From NCBI GenBank assembly GCA_944392285.1, contig CALXWF010000062.1:1-22544 (forward strand): 22,544 nucleotides of DNA, in the 5' to 3' direction. Below, one piece after another: positions 1-7,882 of the stretch. Origin of the DNA: an uncultured Alphaproteobacteria bacterium (GTDB taxonomy: Bacteria; Pseudomonadota; Alphaproteobacteria; RF32; CAG-239). Position numbers and translations under genes: made by a program. The notes below the pieces were generated by a model. That model did no database searches, had not been told where the DNA came from, and was given only the letters and a program-made list of their open reading frames with translations. Every line of letters begins with the position of its first letter. The stretch's first letter is position 1.

Positions 1-96
1 GATATTCATATCCGTGCGATAATATAATGCCGCCAAGAAAAAGAGAACGGAAAATGATACTAATAAGGTTCCGATTATTAAAACCCGTTTATACAT
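1..96 (-). CDS. N-terminus of a membrane-anchored protein, probably DUF4340-type ABC auxiliary (partial)
   Basis: Only the first 32 codons lie in the window; the gene runs off the left edge. The translation starts MYKRVLIIGTLLVSFSVLFL and then AALYYRTDMNI, which is one hydrophobic N-terminal segment with a short basic start, so a single-pass membrane or signal-anchored protein. Its ATG overlaps the end of the upstream GldFG-like gene by 8 bases, so the two are translationally coupled. In many bacteria a DUF4340 protein follows an ABC ATPase and a GldG-type permease in this order, and that is the basis of the tentative name. No domain is visible in the part present, so the function is inferred from position only. 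Confidence 0.5.
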   Translation of the reverse strand, partial: MYKRVLIIGTLLVSFSVLFFLAALYYRTDMNI

Positions 97-2638
97 GGCA
101 CAGACTCCTGGCCGCCTTTTGGTTGCGACGATTTATATACCCTACTATGCCCCATAAAAGAAGCAAAATTAAGGCCGGTAAGATAAAAGTATTTATTACG
201 ATAATTTGGTTTATCTTGTGTTTTACGGTAGTTTTTAGACGATAATCCAAAGATTTGCGCGCTTCTTCAAGCTCTGCAATTTGACGATTAAGATCTTCAA
301 TTCCTATCATGATGTTGAGCTTGTTTGTCGTATTGGGGGCTTGGCGCTCTTGATTTAAGATTGCCAGTTGTTTTTGTTTTTGCCTCAGCTCTTTGTTGAG
401 TTCTTCATATTCCGTTACATATTTATCGTCAATCTTTTGGGTTAAGATTTCTTTTGGGGTAATGTTGTTGAGGTCAATTTGGCGCCGCGGCAAAGCCAAA
501 ATATCTGTCCTGCCGGCCAAATAATCTACCAAGCGCTGCATGAAGAGGCCGTTATCGGTTAAAGGAATAATCTCTGAGGCATCTGATTTTGTGCCGCTGC
601 TCCAGAGGGCGTCATCTAATATGTCAATATCACTGATAACGGCAAGGCGTCCGGGAGCAATTGAGGCGGCTAAAAACGGCATAAATTTATCAGAAACCTG
701 TAAGCCTTCATAATAGCCCTTGCTAAAAGATGAATTAAAGCTTCCCTCGCTCAAGGCAGCTAAAACAAATAATTGCTCCGGATAATGCACCAGATTTGAT
801 GTGTCTTCCAGGCTTGATAGTTTGGCAGTTTCTGCCTTTTGGCTGAAAGTGTTTTGTTTTAGGCTTATCAGCGGTGTGACCTTATATTCGGCACTGCTTG
901 CAGTTACCAGTCCGCCGGCTGTTTTGAAACTGATTTTTTGTAAATCTGAAGTTACAAGATGTTTGAGATTAAAATGTTTTGATGAAGTTGTAAGCCAAAG
1001 CGGATAAGTTTTCATCTCGCCGTTTATCATCGTTGAAACTGCGGAATCTTGACTGCCGACCAATTGTTCGGGGATTAAAAATATGCCGGCTTCTTGCAGC
1101 AGAGCGTTGATTTGCGGCATTTGCAAATTTGGATATCCTTGGCGGCGGGTTTGGATTTGCGCATCATTATCTACTAAAAGCAAAATGTTGCCCCCTCTTA
1201 GCAAATATTGGTCAACGGCATAGGCAAGGCCTTTTGTCATCGGTGAGGTTAAGAGCAAAATTAAGACTTTTGTATCCTGAGGAACCTCTGCAATCAGAGG
1301 GGAAAGCTCTTGTAATTGATAGTCTTGCTGCAGTAAGCGGCCAAAATTTGATTTTTGGATAAATTGCTGAAATTCGGGAGCGATAACACTTATCTTATAG
1401 GATTGCTCAAGAGAAAGTGTTGCTAAAGCGCGGCTGATTTCTTGCTCCAAAAGATTACTTCTATTGCTGTCAAAATACGGAATGACCAGATGTTCCCCTG
1501 CTTTATTGATAATTTCCAGTCCGAAATAGAGCTTTTCACCGCTTACTGAGGTAAAGGCTTTAATTCCGACTTTTTCTGCTGATTTTGCTGCTTCAGAATA
1601 AGGCTGAGGATTGATAATTTGCAGTTTGAGATTGCCGTTTGATGCAGCTTGAAACTTACGCAACATTCGTAAAACATATTGGGCATATTGAGCCTGTGCC
1701 GTGTTTTCAGCTCCAAGTGAGGCTGATAAGTATAATTTTGCGTATAGCGGAGATTTTAGTTCAGACGCAATTTTTTGAGCCGGTTTTGACAGGCTGAAAC
1801 GGCTGTCTTCGGTAAGGTCTGCTTTGATGGGGGCAAATAACAAACTGCCGCCGAGGTTTAGAAAAATAAAAGCCATGCTTATGAAAATGAGGCCGCAAAA
1901 TGCCGGCATTCGCTTTTTGTCGGCAAGTATTAAATAATTTATAGCAAGCGGAAATACTATTAATAAAACAAAGTAAAATAAGTTATCAAGCCCCGGTTGA
2001 CCGGATATGAAGTCGGCATAATGTTTGCCGAAATTAAGCGCTAAAGTCAGCTCTGCCGCCGAGTTTTCCGGCGATAAGAGGTGATAGATGATATAGTCGG
2101 GTTTGGCTATGATTATGGACCAACCGCATAAGAGCGCCAAAATATAGGCAACAATCGGGCTTTTGCAAAAAGCCGAAACGGCACAGCCGATTGCACAGAT
2201 TGCGCCGGAAACCAAAAGGCATCCGAGATAGGCAGAAAAAATATTTAAATTATCCAGCGGGTAAAAACTACTTATATAGCCCCAAAAAAGCATGCTTAAC
2301 ACCAGCAAAAGGCCGCAAAATATCCAAGCTGCACAGAATTTTCCCAAAATAATCGAGCCATAGCTTAGGGGTTGCGTTAACAAAAATTCGGCCGTACCTG
2401 ATTTGTTTTCTTCTGCCCAAAGGCGCATCGTTAAGGCGGGGATCAAAAGTGTGAAAATATCACTTTGAAAATAGAAAAAAGAGAATAATCTGCTGTTGTC
2501 TACATTAAAAAATGCCCCAAGATAAAAGGTTGTCAGCATTGATAATAATAAATAGCCGCCAATCACAAAATATGCCAGGCCGGTTTTGAAAAACGAAAAA
2601 AATTCTTTGCGCAAAATTTGAATAAAGGCTTGAAACAT
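89..2638 (-). CDS. ABC-2 permease fused to GldG-like auxiliary domain (GldFG-like)
   Basis: An 849-residue inner-membrane protein. Residues about 14-240 form an ABC-2 permease with several hydrophobic helices and the characteristic 'EENKSGTAEFLLTQPLSYG' stretch near residue 76. Another membrane helix lies near 245-268. A long soluble GldG/ABC_transp_aux-type domain follows (about 280-700), then a charged coiled coil (about 755-805) and a last membrane helix (about 815-837). In Flavobacterium GldF and GldG are separate proteins, here they are one chain, an arrangement also seen in other bacteria. The start ATG is preceded by AGGTGAG, which overlaps the TAG stop of the ATPase gene 7 bases upstream, so the two are one operon. 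It probably forms an exporter with that ATPase; the substrate is unknown. Gliding is not implied. Confidence 0.85.
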   Translation of the reverse strand: MFQAFIQILRKEFFSFFKTGLAYFVIGGYLLLSMLTTFYLGAFFNVDNSRLFSFFYFQSDIFTLLIPALTMRLWAEENKSGTAEFLLTQPLSYGSIILGKFCAAWIFCGLLLVLSMLFWGYISSFYPLDNLNIFSAYLGCLLVSGAICAIGCAVSAFCKSPIVAYILALLCGWSIIIAKPDYIIYHLLSPENSAAELTLALNFGKHYADFISGQPGLDNLFYFVLLIVFPLAINYLILADKKRMPAFCGLIFISMAFIFLNLGGSLLFAPIKADLTEDSRFSLSKPAQKIASELKSPLYAKLYLSASLGAENTAQAQYAQYVLRMLRKFQAASNGNLKLQIINPQPYSEAAKSAEKVGIKAFTSVSGEKLYFGLEIINKAGEHLVIPYFDSNRSNLLEQEISRALATLSLEQSYKISVIAPEFQQFIQKSNFGRLLQQDYQLQELSPLIAEVPQDTKVLILLLTSPMTKGLAYAVDQYLLRGGNILLLVDNDAQIQTRRQGYPNLQMPQINALLQEAGIFLIPEQLVGSQDSAVSTMINGEMKTYPLWLTTSSKHFNLKHLVTSDLQKISFKTAGGLVTASSAEYKVTPLISLKQNTFSQKAETAKLSSLEDTSNLVHYPEQLFVLAALSEGSFNSSFSKGYYEGLQVSDKFMPFLAASIAPGRLAVISDIDILDDALWSSGTKSDASEIIPLTDNGLFMQRLVDYLAGRTDILALPRRQIDLNNITPKEILTQKIDDKYVTEYEELNKELRQKQKQLAILNQERQAPNTTNKLNIMIGIEDLNRQIAELEEARKSLDYRLKTTVKHKINQIIVINTFILPALILLLLWGIVGYINRRNQKAARSLCHV

Positions 2639-2645
2639 GGCTCAC

Positions 2646-3362
2646 CTATCTGTCTGTCGTAATGGTACGAAAAGCGGTTTGTAAATCATTGTCTTCAGTC
2701 ATATTCTTAAGCTCTTTTGGCGAGGTATCACGAACCAGTTTGCCGTGATTGAGCAAAATAACGCGGTCTGCCATGGCCTCAACCTCTTCCATAATATGGG
2801 TGGAAAACAAAACAATGTTTTTGTTGCCATATTCTTTGATGAGCTCACGAAATTCAAATTTTTGGTTGGGGTCCAAGCCTTCGGTCGGTTCATCCAATAT
2901 GAGCACTTTGGGTCGGTATATCAGACAAGCAGCTAAGCCCGTGCGATGTTTGAAACCTTTTGATAAGGTTTCAATCTTTTGATTGATAACATTTTCAAGG
3001 CTTAGTCGGGCAATGACTTCTTCGGCCGCAGTCTTGAATTCTTGGCAAGAAAGGCCGTGTATTTGTGCCGAAAAGCGCAAAAATTCATAGACGCTCATCT
3101 CGCCGTATAGAGGGCAGTTTTCAGGAATGTAGCCAATGTTTTTTAAGGCTTCGGTTCTAGAGGTGATGATATCGTGTCCGGAAATACTGATTTCGCCGGA
3201 ATCGGGGGCTAAAAAACCCGTCAGCAAGCGCAGTAAGGTGGTTTTACCGGCACCGTTCGGCCCCAAAAGGGCAACGACCTCGCCGCGGCTGATGCAAAAA
3301 TTGATATTATTCAGCGCCTTACAGAGGCCGAAGTTTTTTGAAATGTTTTTTGCTACAATCAT
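2646..3362 (-). CDS. ABC transporter ATP-binding protein (GldA-like)
   Basis: A 238-residue ATPase of normal length for a stand-alone ABC subunit. Walker A is GPNGAGKT (residues 34-41), the signature is LSKGF (133-137), Walker B is VLILDEPT (153-160), and the switch histidine sits in STHIMEEVE. The signature LSKGF followed by KHR, and the YIPENCPLYGEMS stretch in the Q-loop area, are typical of the GldA/NosF-like exporter group. It is the first gene of an operon with the GldFG-like permease and should drive it from the cytoplasmic side. No strong Shine-Dalgarno is visible before its ATG; upstream lies an AT-rich divergent intergenic region shared with the MCE operon. Confidence 0.9.
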   Translation of the reverse strand: MIVAKNISKNFGLCKALNNINFCISRGEVVALLGPNGAGKTTLLRLLTGFLAPDSGEISISGHDIITSRTEALKNIGYIPENCPLYGEMSVYEFLRFSAQIHGLSCQEFKTAAEEVIARLSLENVINQKIETLSKGFKHRTGLAACLIYRPKVLILDEPTEGLDPNQKFEFRELIKEYGNKNIVLFSTHIMEEVEAMADRVILLNHGKLVRDTSPKELKNMTEDNDLQTAFRTITTDR

Positions 3363-3450
3363 TTTACTTTGGCATTTAATTTTTTACTTTTTCTCAGTTT
3401 AGCAAGAAAATTTTAAATTTTAACAATTATTTTAATTTTTAAAATCTTTG

Positions 3451-3479
3451 GTGACAAAATTTTTATTTTATTCTATCTA
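3451..3479 (+). promoter_or_regulatory. possible sigma70-like promoter for the MCE operon
   Basis: GTGACA (3451-3456, 5 of 6 to TTGACA) and TATCTA (3474-3479, weak) are separated by 17 bases in the AT-rich divergent region 3363-3517. An overlapping TATATA at 3478-3483 fits the consensus better but gives a 21-base spacer. The spacing is good and the -10 is poor, so this is a tentative call. The MCE gene itself has a GGAG ribosome site a few bases before its ATG. Confidence 0.3.
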
Positions 3480-3517
3480 TATAGGTAATCAAAAAACATT
3501 TTACAGACGGAGTTGAA

Positions 3518-4057
3518 ATGTCGGAAGATAAATATTCCAAGGAAGAGACAAGGTCTTTTAAAATCGGCCTCTATACGGCTTTGGTTTTGGGAGCCATCGG
3601 GGGTTATTTTGTTTTAGGAAAATCAAGCATAAAACATGTTGAAGATGGTGATTATTATCAGGTCTTTGCTCGTTATAATCGTACGGACGGTTTGTTGGTC
3701 GGTGATACGGTTCGTTTGTCGGGCATGAATGTCGGAAAAGTTATCGATGCAAAGCTTGATGACCATTTTAAGGCGGTTTTGACCTTGGAAATTAAAGAAG
3801 GTATTCATATTCCAGATGACAGCAGCGCTTCTATTGTCAGCTCCAGCATCCTTGGAACCAAATATATTGAAATTGAACCCGGCGGGTCTGAAGATTATAT
3901 TCCGGCCGGCGGTGAGTTTAGCTATACACAAGATGCCATGGTTGTTGAAGAACTTTTGGATCGTATTGTCGGTATCGGTAAGGCTAATCGCGAAAATCAG
4001 GCTAAAAAATGCCGCCCCGATAATGTTGCCGATGCCCAAGCTAATCAAAATTCATAA
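3518..4057 (+). CDS. mlaD: MlaD-like MCE domain protein (first copy)
   Basis: A 179-residue membrane-anchored MCE protein. One N-terminal helix (about residues 16-34, following a charged cytoplasmic start) is followed by a single MCE domain. The family pattern is clear: 'VFARYNRTDGLLVGDTVRLS', then GMNVGKV, then SSILGTKYIEIEPGG. Proteins of this type form a periplasmic ring that passes phospholipids between inner and outer membranes with an MlaE permease and MlaF ATPase. Neither partner is in the window. A second MCE gene follows 21 bases downstream and a DUF2155 gene overlaps that one, so the three form an operon. A short polar C-terminal tail (about 150-179) has no recognised domain. Confidence 0.85.
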   Translation: MSEDKYSKEETRSFKIGLYTALVLGAIGGYFVLGKSSIKHVEDGDYYQVFARYNRTDGLLVGDTVRLSGMNVGKVIDAKLDDHFKAVLTLEIKEGIHIPDDSSASIVSSSILGTKYIEIEPGGSEDYIPAGGEFSYTQDAMVVEELLDRIVGIGKANRENQAKKCRPDNVADAQANQNS

Positions 4058-4078
4058 AATAAAACTTAGGAGAGATTC

Positions 4079-4540
4079 ATGAATAAGAGACCAGTTGAAA
4101 CCATTATGGGAATCGTTGTCGTTGCGGTTGCCGCTTTCTTCTTATATTTTGCTTATACGGTTTCAGATTTGCAAGTTGTTAAAGGTTATAATGTTACAGC
4201 TCATTTTTTTTTTTTTTTCGGACTTAATGTCGGTTCTGATGTCAGAATTAACGGTATTAAGGTCGGTACGGTGGTTGCTCAGACCTTAAACAGTGATAAT
4301 TATGAAGCTGAAGTTAAAATGAGTATTGCTCCTAATATCAAACTGCCGGTTGACAGTACGGCCGTTATTGTCAGTGACGGCTTGGTCGGTGATAAATTTA
4401 TTAAAATCGAACCTGGAAAAGACCAAAAATTGTTGGCTGACGGTGATGTTCTTACTAAAACCAAAGATTTTAAGACTTTGGAAGATATGGTCGGCGAAAT
4501 CATTTTTATGGTGACAGATGATGGACAGCAAGATAACTAA
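4079..4540 (+). CDS. MlaD-like MCE domain protein (second copy, with poly-Phe tract)
   Basis: A 153-residue MCE protein with an N-terminal helix (about residues 9-25) and one MCE domain: GLNVGSDVRINGIKVGTV, then SDGLVGDKFIKIEPG. A strong AGGAGAG (4068-4074) precedes the ATG. It is a paralogue of the gene just upstream. Where that copy reads ARYNRTDGL, this one reads AHFFFFFGL: same length, but the N-R-T-D part is replaced by phenylalanines encoded by 15 consecutive T (4204-4218). The reading frame is intact and the rest of the domain is normal, so the gene is probably real, but the tract may be a sequence error or a slippage-prone site. The last 20 bases or so overlap the next gene. Confidence 0.75.
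   Translation: MNKRPVETIMGIVVVAVAAFFLYFAYTVSDLQVVKGYNVTAHFFFFFGLNVGSDVRINGIKVGTVVAQTLNSDNYEAEVKMSIAPNIKLPVDSTAVIVSDGLVGDKFIKIEPGKDQKLLADGDVLTKTKDFKTLEDMVGEIIFMVTDDGQQDN
4204..4218 (+). repeat. 15-T homopolymer inside the second MCE gene
   Basis: Fifteen uninterrupted T bases encode the Phe run of the second MCE gene. It lies in the conserved motif before Gly-Leu. A tract this long in coding sequence is prone to polymerase slippage and to sequencing or assembly error. A one-base change would truncate the protein. Confidence 0.95.
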
Positions 4541-5513
4541 ATATAGTTTATTTTCAATTCTTAGCTTGCTTATCGGTGTTCCGGCTCAGGCTAAAGAGAT
4601 TGATACAAATATGGCACAGATGCAGGCTATGGATAAAATTACCGGCCGCGTCAGTGTTATTGATGTGCCGGTTAACGGTGAAACGCGTTTCGGCAGTTTT
4701 TCTATTGTGGTCAGAGCTTGTAAAACTCGTCCGCCGGAAGAAACCCCCGAGAACTATGCCTTTGTTGATGTCGTTGACAGTTATGACAGTGAAAAGCCCG
4801 TAAATATTTTTAAGGGGTGGATGCTTTCTTCCTCTCCGGCTCTTAATGCAGTTGCTCACCCGATTTATGATGTGTGGCTTTTAAAATGCTATGACGGAGA
4901 AGTTGACAAGAGCAAACTCTTGACCGCTGATCAATTAAAGGCTCGAGATGAAATTGCCAAAGCCGAAGAAAAAACTCCGGCCGCTATTTTGAAGCCGGAG
5001 GTTAGCGCGGAAATTGCCAAAGAAGAGAATGAGGAAAATAAGAAAAATGAAGAAGCTGCGGTTGAGGCCTCTGAAAATGCTGAAACTCAGCAGTCTTTGG
5101 AAACGCTTTCTCAGACACAAGAGCCAAGCCTTGAGCCTCTGCCTCAGGTAGAAGTTGATGAAGATGCTCCGAAATCTTTAATTAATTTGCCTTCTCCTCA
5201 GCCTCAAGAAGCTTCTGAAAAGACTTCTGTTGCAGAGCAAAAAGATGATAAGGGCATGGAGGCGGAAGCTCAGTCCCCTGCTCTAATCTCAAACGAAACG
5301 GAAGCAAAGGAAAACCTTGTTAAAGATGGCAATGATGAAGTTGCCCCTCAGGTTACGGAGGCTCCTGCCGAAAACACAGAAACCGTCGTTGAAGAAGAAA
5401 CAGAAGAACAAGAAGCTGAACCTTTGGTTGATGAACAGTTTATTGATTTCAGCGCAGAGGAAGTTCCTGAAGACAGCTTTGATTTGAATGTTGATGCTTT
5501 AAGAGTTCAATAA
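4521..5513 (+). CDS. DUF2155 domain protein with long acidic C-terminal extension
   Basis: About 330 residues. A signal peptide (SLFSILSLLIGVPAQA, cut near residue 25) sends it to the periplasm. The DUF2155 domain spans about residues 35-125, recognised by 'MDKITGRVSVIDVPVNG', then FGSFSIVVRACKTRPPEETP, then 'FKGWMLSSSPALNAVAHPIYDVWLLKC'-type sequence with two conserved cysteines. The DUF has no assigned reaction. Ordinary members end soon after this domain; here residues about 145-331 add a low-complexity tail rich in Glu, Ala, Pro and Gln, likely disordered. Start: ATG at 4518 and ATG at 4521 are adjacent; GGTGA at 4510-4514 suits the second better. The gene overlaps the end of the second MCE gene by about 20 bases, so they are translationally coupled. 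Confidence 0.85.
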   Translation: MDSKITKYSLFSILSLLIGVPAQAKEIDTNMAQMQAMDKITGRVSVIDVPVNGETRFGSFSIVVRACKTRPPEETPENYAFVDVVDSYDSEKPVNIFKGWMLSSSPALNAVAHPIYDVWLLKCYDGEVDKSKLLTADQLKARDEIAKAEEKTPAAILKPEVSAEIAKEENEENKKNEEAAVEASENAETQQSLETLSQTQEPSLEPLPQVEVDEDAPKSLINLPSPQPQEASEKTSVAEQKDDKGMEAEAQSPALISNETEAKENLVKDGNDEVAPQVTEAPAENTETVVEEETEEQEAEPLVDEQFIDFSAEEVPEDSFDLNVDALRVQ

Positions 5514-5534
5514 CAAGCATATCCTCAAAAAAAT

Positions 5535-5561
5535 AACCCCGCGTTTGCGGGGTTTATTTTT
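5535..5561. terminator. bidirectional terminator between DUF2155 gene and trkH
   Basis: An 8-bp perfect stem AACCCCGC / GCGGGGTT (5535-5542 with 5547-5554) with loop GTTT, flanked by A-rich sequence on the left and T-rich on the right. It ends two convergent operons. Confidence 0.85.
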
Positions 5562-5569
5562 GCTTTGTG

Positions 5570-7012
5570 TTATTTTTTCCAAAAGCTGCGGGTAAATACG
5601 ACAACTACGGTTAAGACCTCAAGACGGCCAAGCAGCATGGCAAAAGAGCATATCCATTTGGCGGTGTCGGAGAGCGGCGCAAAGCTTCCGGCCGGGCCGA
5701 TAAGATTGCCGACACCGGGGCCGGAATTGGTAATGCAGCCGATGATGCCGCTGAAGGCAACCGTTAAGTCAAGCCCTGTTAAAGCCAACAAAAATGTTAA
5801 GATGACAATACTGAAGATAAATGAACTAACAAAGAAAAATACTGAATTTATAATAGTGTCATCTACGGCTAATCCGGCAACTTTTACCGGCGTAATACGA
5901 TTTGGTTCAGTAGCATTAATAAAAGATTTCTTTAAGTAAGCAAAAATGACTTGCCAGCGGAATATTTTGATTCCGCCGGAGGTCGAGCCCGTGCAGCCTC
6001 CGGTTAATGCAAATATAATAAAAATTGTTTGCGTAAAGGCCCCCCATAACATGTAATCTGTTGAGAAATATCCGGTGCTGGTCGTTATGGAAATGATGTT
6101 AAAAGAGGCATAGCGCAGAGCTTGCCATAAATCATATTTGCCGATAAGTGTCAGCCAAAAGGCCGTCCCTAAAATGTAGCAGGCTAAAACTTTTAGAAAG
6201 AACGGAACTTGTGCCGTGCGGAAGCCGGAGCCTTCACCGTGGCGCCAAATTACCAAATACCAGGTTAAAGGCAGAGAGCCGGCAACCATGGCAAGCATCA
6301 GTACAAATTCTATCTTGAAATTATTAAAATAACCGACTGAGGCCGTTTTGGTTGAAAAACCGCCGGTTGAAACCGAGGTTAAAGCATGATTTATGGCATT
6401 AAACCAATCCATGCCGACGATTTTAAGCCCAGCCGTCGTTAAAACCAGAAGCAAAACATAAACGATGATAATTCGTTTTGCTATGTAACTGATTTTTGGT
6501 AAAACTTTGTCATTGAAGTCGGAATTTTCTCTTTGAAATATCCGTATGCCGCCGATACCTAAAAACGGTAACAGAGCAACTGCAAAAACCACAATCCCGA
6601 CCCCACCCAAGCCGTTTAATAATGAACGCCAAAATAAAATGGCGCGCGGCGTGTTGTCTATGTCGGTTAAAATGGTGGCACCCGTGGTGCTGATGCCTGA
6701 TGTTGCTTCAAAAACGGCATCGGCCAGATTATCGCATACTCCGAACAGCAAAAAAGGAATAGACGCCAAAAAGGCTATGGAAAACCAACTGATAACCGTT
6801 AGCAAATAACCTTGTTGAAGCGTGATTTTTTCAATTTTGGTGTGGTTGGCTAAAAATAAAGAAAAACCAATAAATAAAGAAACAATTGCCGAGGTAAAAA
6901 AATGCGACCAAGTGGCTTGGCTGTAATAGATATCGGCAATAGCCGGAAAAAGCATGGCCAGTCCCAAGACGCTGATAAAATATCCGCTAATCATTAAGAC
7001 TGGCTGCCACAT
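5570..7012 (-). CDS. trkH: Trk/Ktr-type potassium uptake membrane subunit
   Basis: A 480-residue polytopic inner-membrane protein, the usual length for TrkH. The four pore-loop signatures are present in order: SGISTTGATIL, SVSTGGFSTK, TSTGYFST and NSGPGVGN, each with its selectivity-filter glycine. The family stretch GGCTGSTSGGIKIFRW is also present. It takes up K+ across the inner membrane, normally gated by the cytoplasmic TrkA NAD/ATP-binding subunit, which is not in this window. It is the last gene of a metG - nuclease-like - trkH run, 21 bases after the nuclease-like gene, with an AAAGGAAAAAG ribosome site before ATG. Its transcription ends at the hairpin at 5535-5561. Confidence 0.93.
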   Translation of the reverse strand: MWQPVLMISGYFISVLGLAMLFPAIADIYYSQATWSHFFTSAIVSLFIGFSLFLANHTKIEKITLQQGYLLTVISWFSIAFLASIPFLLFGVCDNLADAVFEATSGISTTGATILTDIDNTPRAILFWRSLLNGLGGVGIVVFAVALLPFLGIGGIRIFQRENSDFNDKVLPKISYIAKRIIIVYVLLLVLTTAGLKIVGMDWFNAINHALTSVSTGGFSTKTASVGYFNNFKIEFVLMLAMVAGSLPLTWYLVIWRHGEGSGFRTAQVPFFLKVLACYILGTAFWLTLIGKYDLWQALRYASFNIISITTSTGYFSTDYMLWGAFTQTIFIIFALTGGCTGSTSGGIKIFRWQVIFAYLKKSFINATEPNRITPVKVAGLAVDDTIINSVFFFVSSFIFSIVILTFLLALTGLDLTVAFSGIIGCITNSGPGVGNLIGPAGSFAPLSDTAKWICSFAMLLGRLEVLTVVVVFTRSFWKK

Positions 7013-7033
7013 GGCTTTTTCCTTTCTTGCTTT

Positions 7034-7882
7034 TTAGAGGGCTACATCTGCCGACAGGCCGGCATCAACCAAGGCTTGGTTGAGGTTTAGTGTTCCGACA
7101 TAACAAAAACCTGTCGGAACTCCTTGGTTGGTATAGGCATCTATCAGACATTTGACAACTTTTCCGGCCGTTAGGTCTCTGAGATATCTGTAGGCATCAA
7201 AGCCTTGAGCCGTTTTGGGGTTAACGTATATGCCATATAAGAAGAGTCTGGTTCCTTTTATCTCAAGCTCATTGGCATTTACGATATGGGCAATTCCCGT
7301 AAGCTCTTGTGTCTCCGGCAAATAAATAAGGTCAAGGCTTTGTTGGCGCTGTATTTTATTGGTCGGCATTATAACAGATGCTTGAGGTTCTACCGTCGGA
7401 ATCGGAGACGTTTTTTCCACTTGTTTCGGGGCAACCGGTGTCGGCTGCGTCTCTGATGCGACCGGTTCTTGTTCCATTACATCTATGGTTTTGGTTTCTC
7501 CGGTTGCTTTTTCAAAGCTTTGACGGCGAAGCTCTTGCGGAGTGGTTGCGGGAACGGCAACGACTAATTCTTTGGCAGGCGTTGCCTTCTCTTCTGACTT
7601 GACGAAGTCAGGTAATGAGATTTTGCTCAAATATTTGTCGGCTTGTTGATTGAGCCCCTCACCGGCTTTAGAGAATATCCCTTGTATTTTGTGCCAATAC
7701 CACAGGTGCACCTCGCTCGGTTTGGCGCCGATAAAGGTGGGAATTATATATAAGGCCAAGAGTATCGGGATAACAATAAGAGGTTTGCGAAAAGGTAATA
7801 AAATAAACATTACCGTTTTGTTTAAGAGTTTTAGCAAACCTCGGCTCGGGCCGACGGCATTCTTATCTGTCTTTTTAATCAT
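7034..7882 (-). CDS. membrane-anchored protein with degenerate staphylococcal-nuclease-like C-terminus
   Basis: A 282-residue protein. Residues 1-32 are basic, 33-52 form one membrane helix (PLIVIPILLALYIIPTF), about 75-185 are a Pro/Thr/Glu-rich linker, and about 190-282 resemble the SNase (thermonuclease) fold. The SNase layout is recognisable: TGIAHIVNANELEIKGT, LFLYGIYVNPKT, then AYRYLRDLTAGKVVKC and LNLNQALVDAGLS. The usual catalytic positions look lost: the Asp of 'DGDT' is replaced within VNANE, the Arg of 'RLxGID' by Phe, the Glu of 'APE' by Pro/Lys, and the Arg after the tyrosine/glycine turn is absent from NQGVPTGFCY. It therefore probably binds rather than cuts, if it binds nucleic acid at all. 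ATGA overlap with metG shows coupled translation. Confidence 0.65.
   Translation of the reverse strand: MIKKTDKNAVGPSRGLLKLLNKTVMFILLPFRKPLIVIPILLALYIIPTFIGAKPSEVHLWYWHKIQGIFSKAGEGLNQQADKYLSKISLPDFVKSEEKATPAKELVVAVPATTPQELRRQSFEKATGETKTIDVMEQEPVASETQPTPVAPKQVEKTSPIPTVEPQASVIMPTNKIQRQQSLDLIYLPETQELTGIAHIVNANELEIKGTRLFLYGIYVNPKTAQGFDAYRYLRDLTAGKVVKCLIDAYTNQGVPTGFCYVGTLNLNQALVDAGLSADVAL

Noticed and set aside
2034..2222. Short frames inside the GldFG-like gene
   Set aside because: They are out-of-frame shadows of a conserved 849-residue protein.
5565..5939. Open frame on the plus strand antisense to trkH
   Set aside because: It lies wholly opposite a well-supported transporter gene and its translation has no recognisable family.
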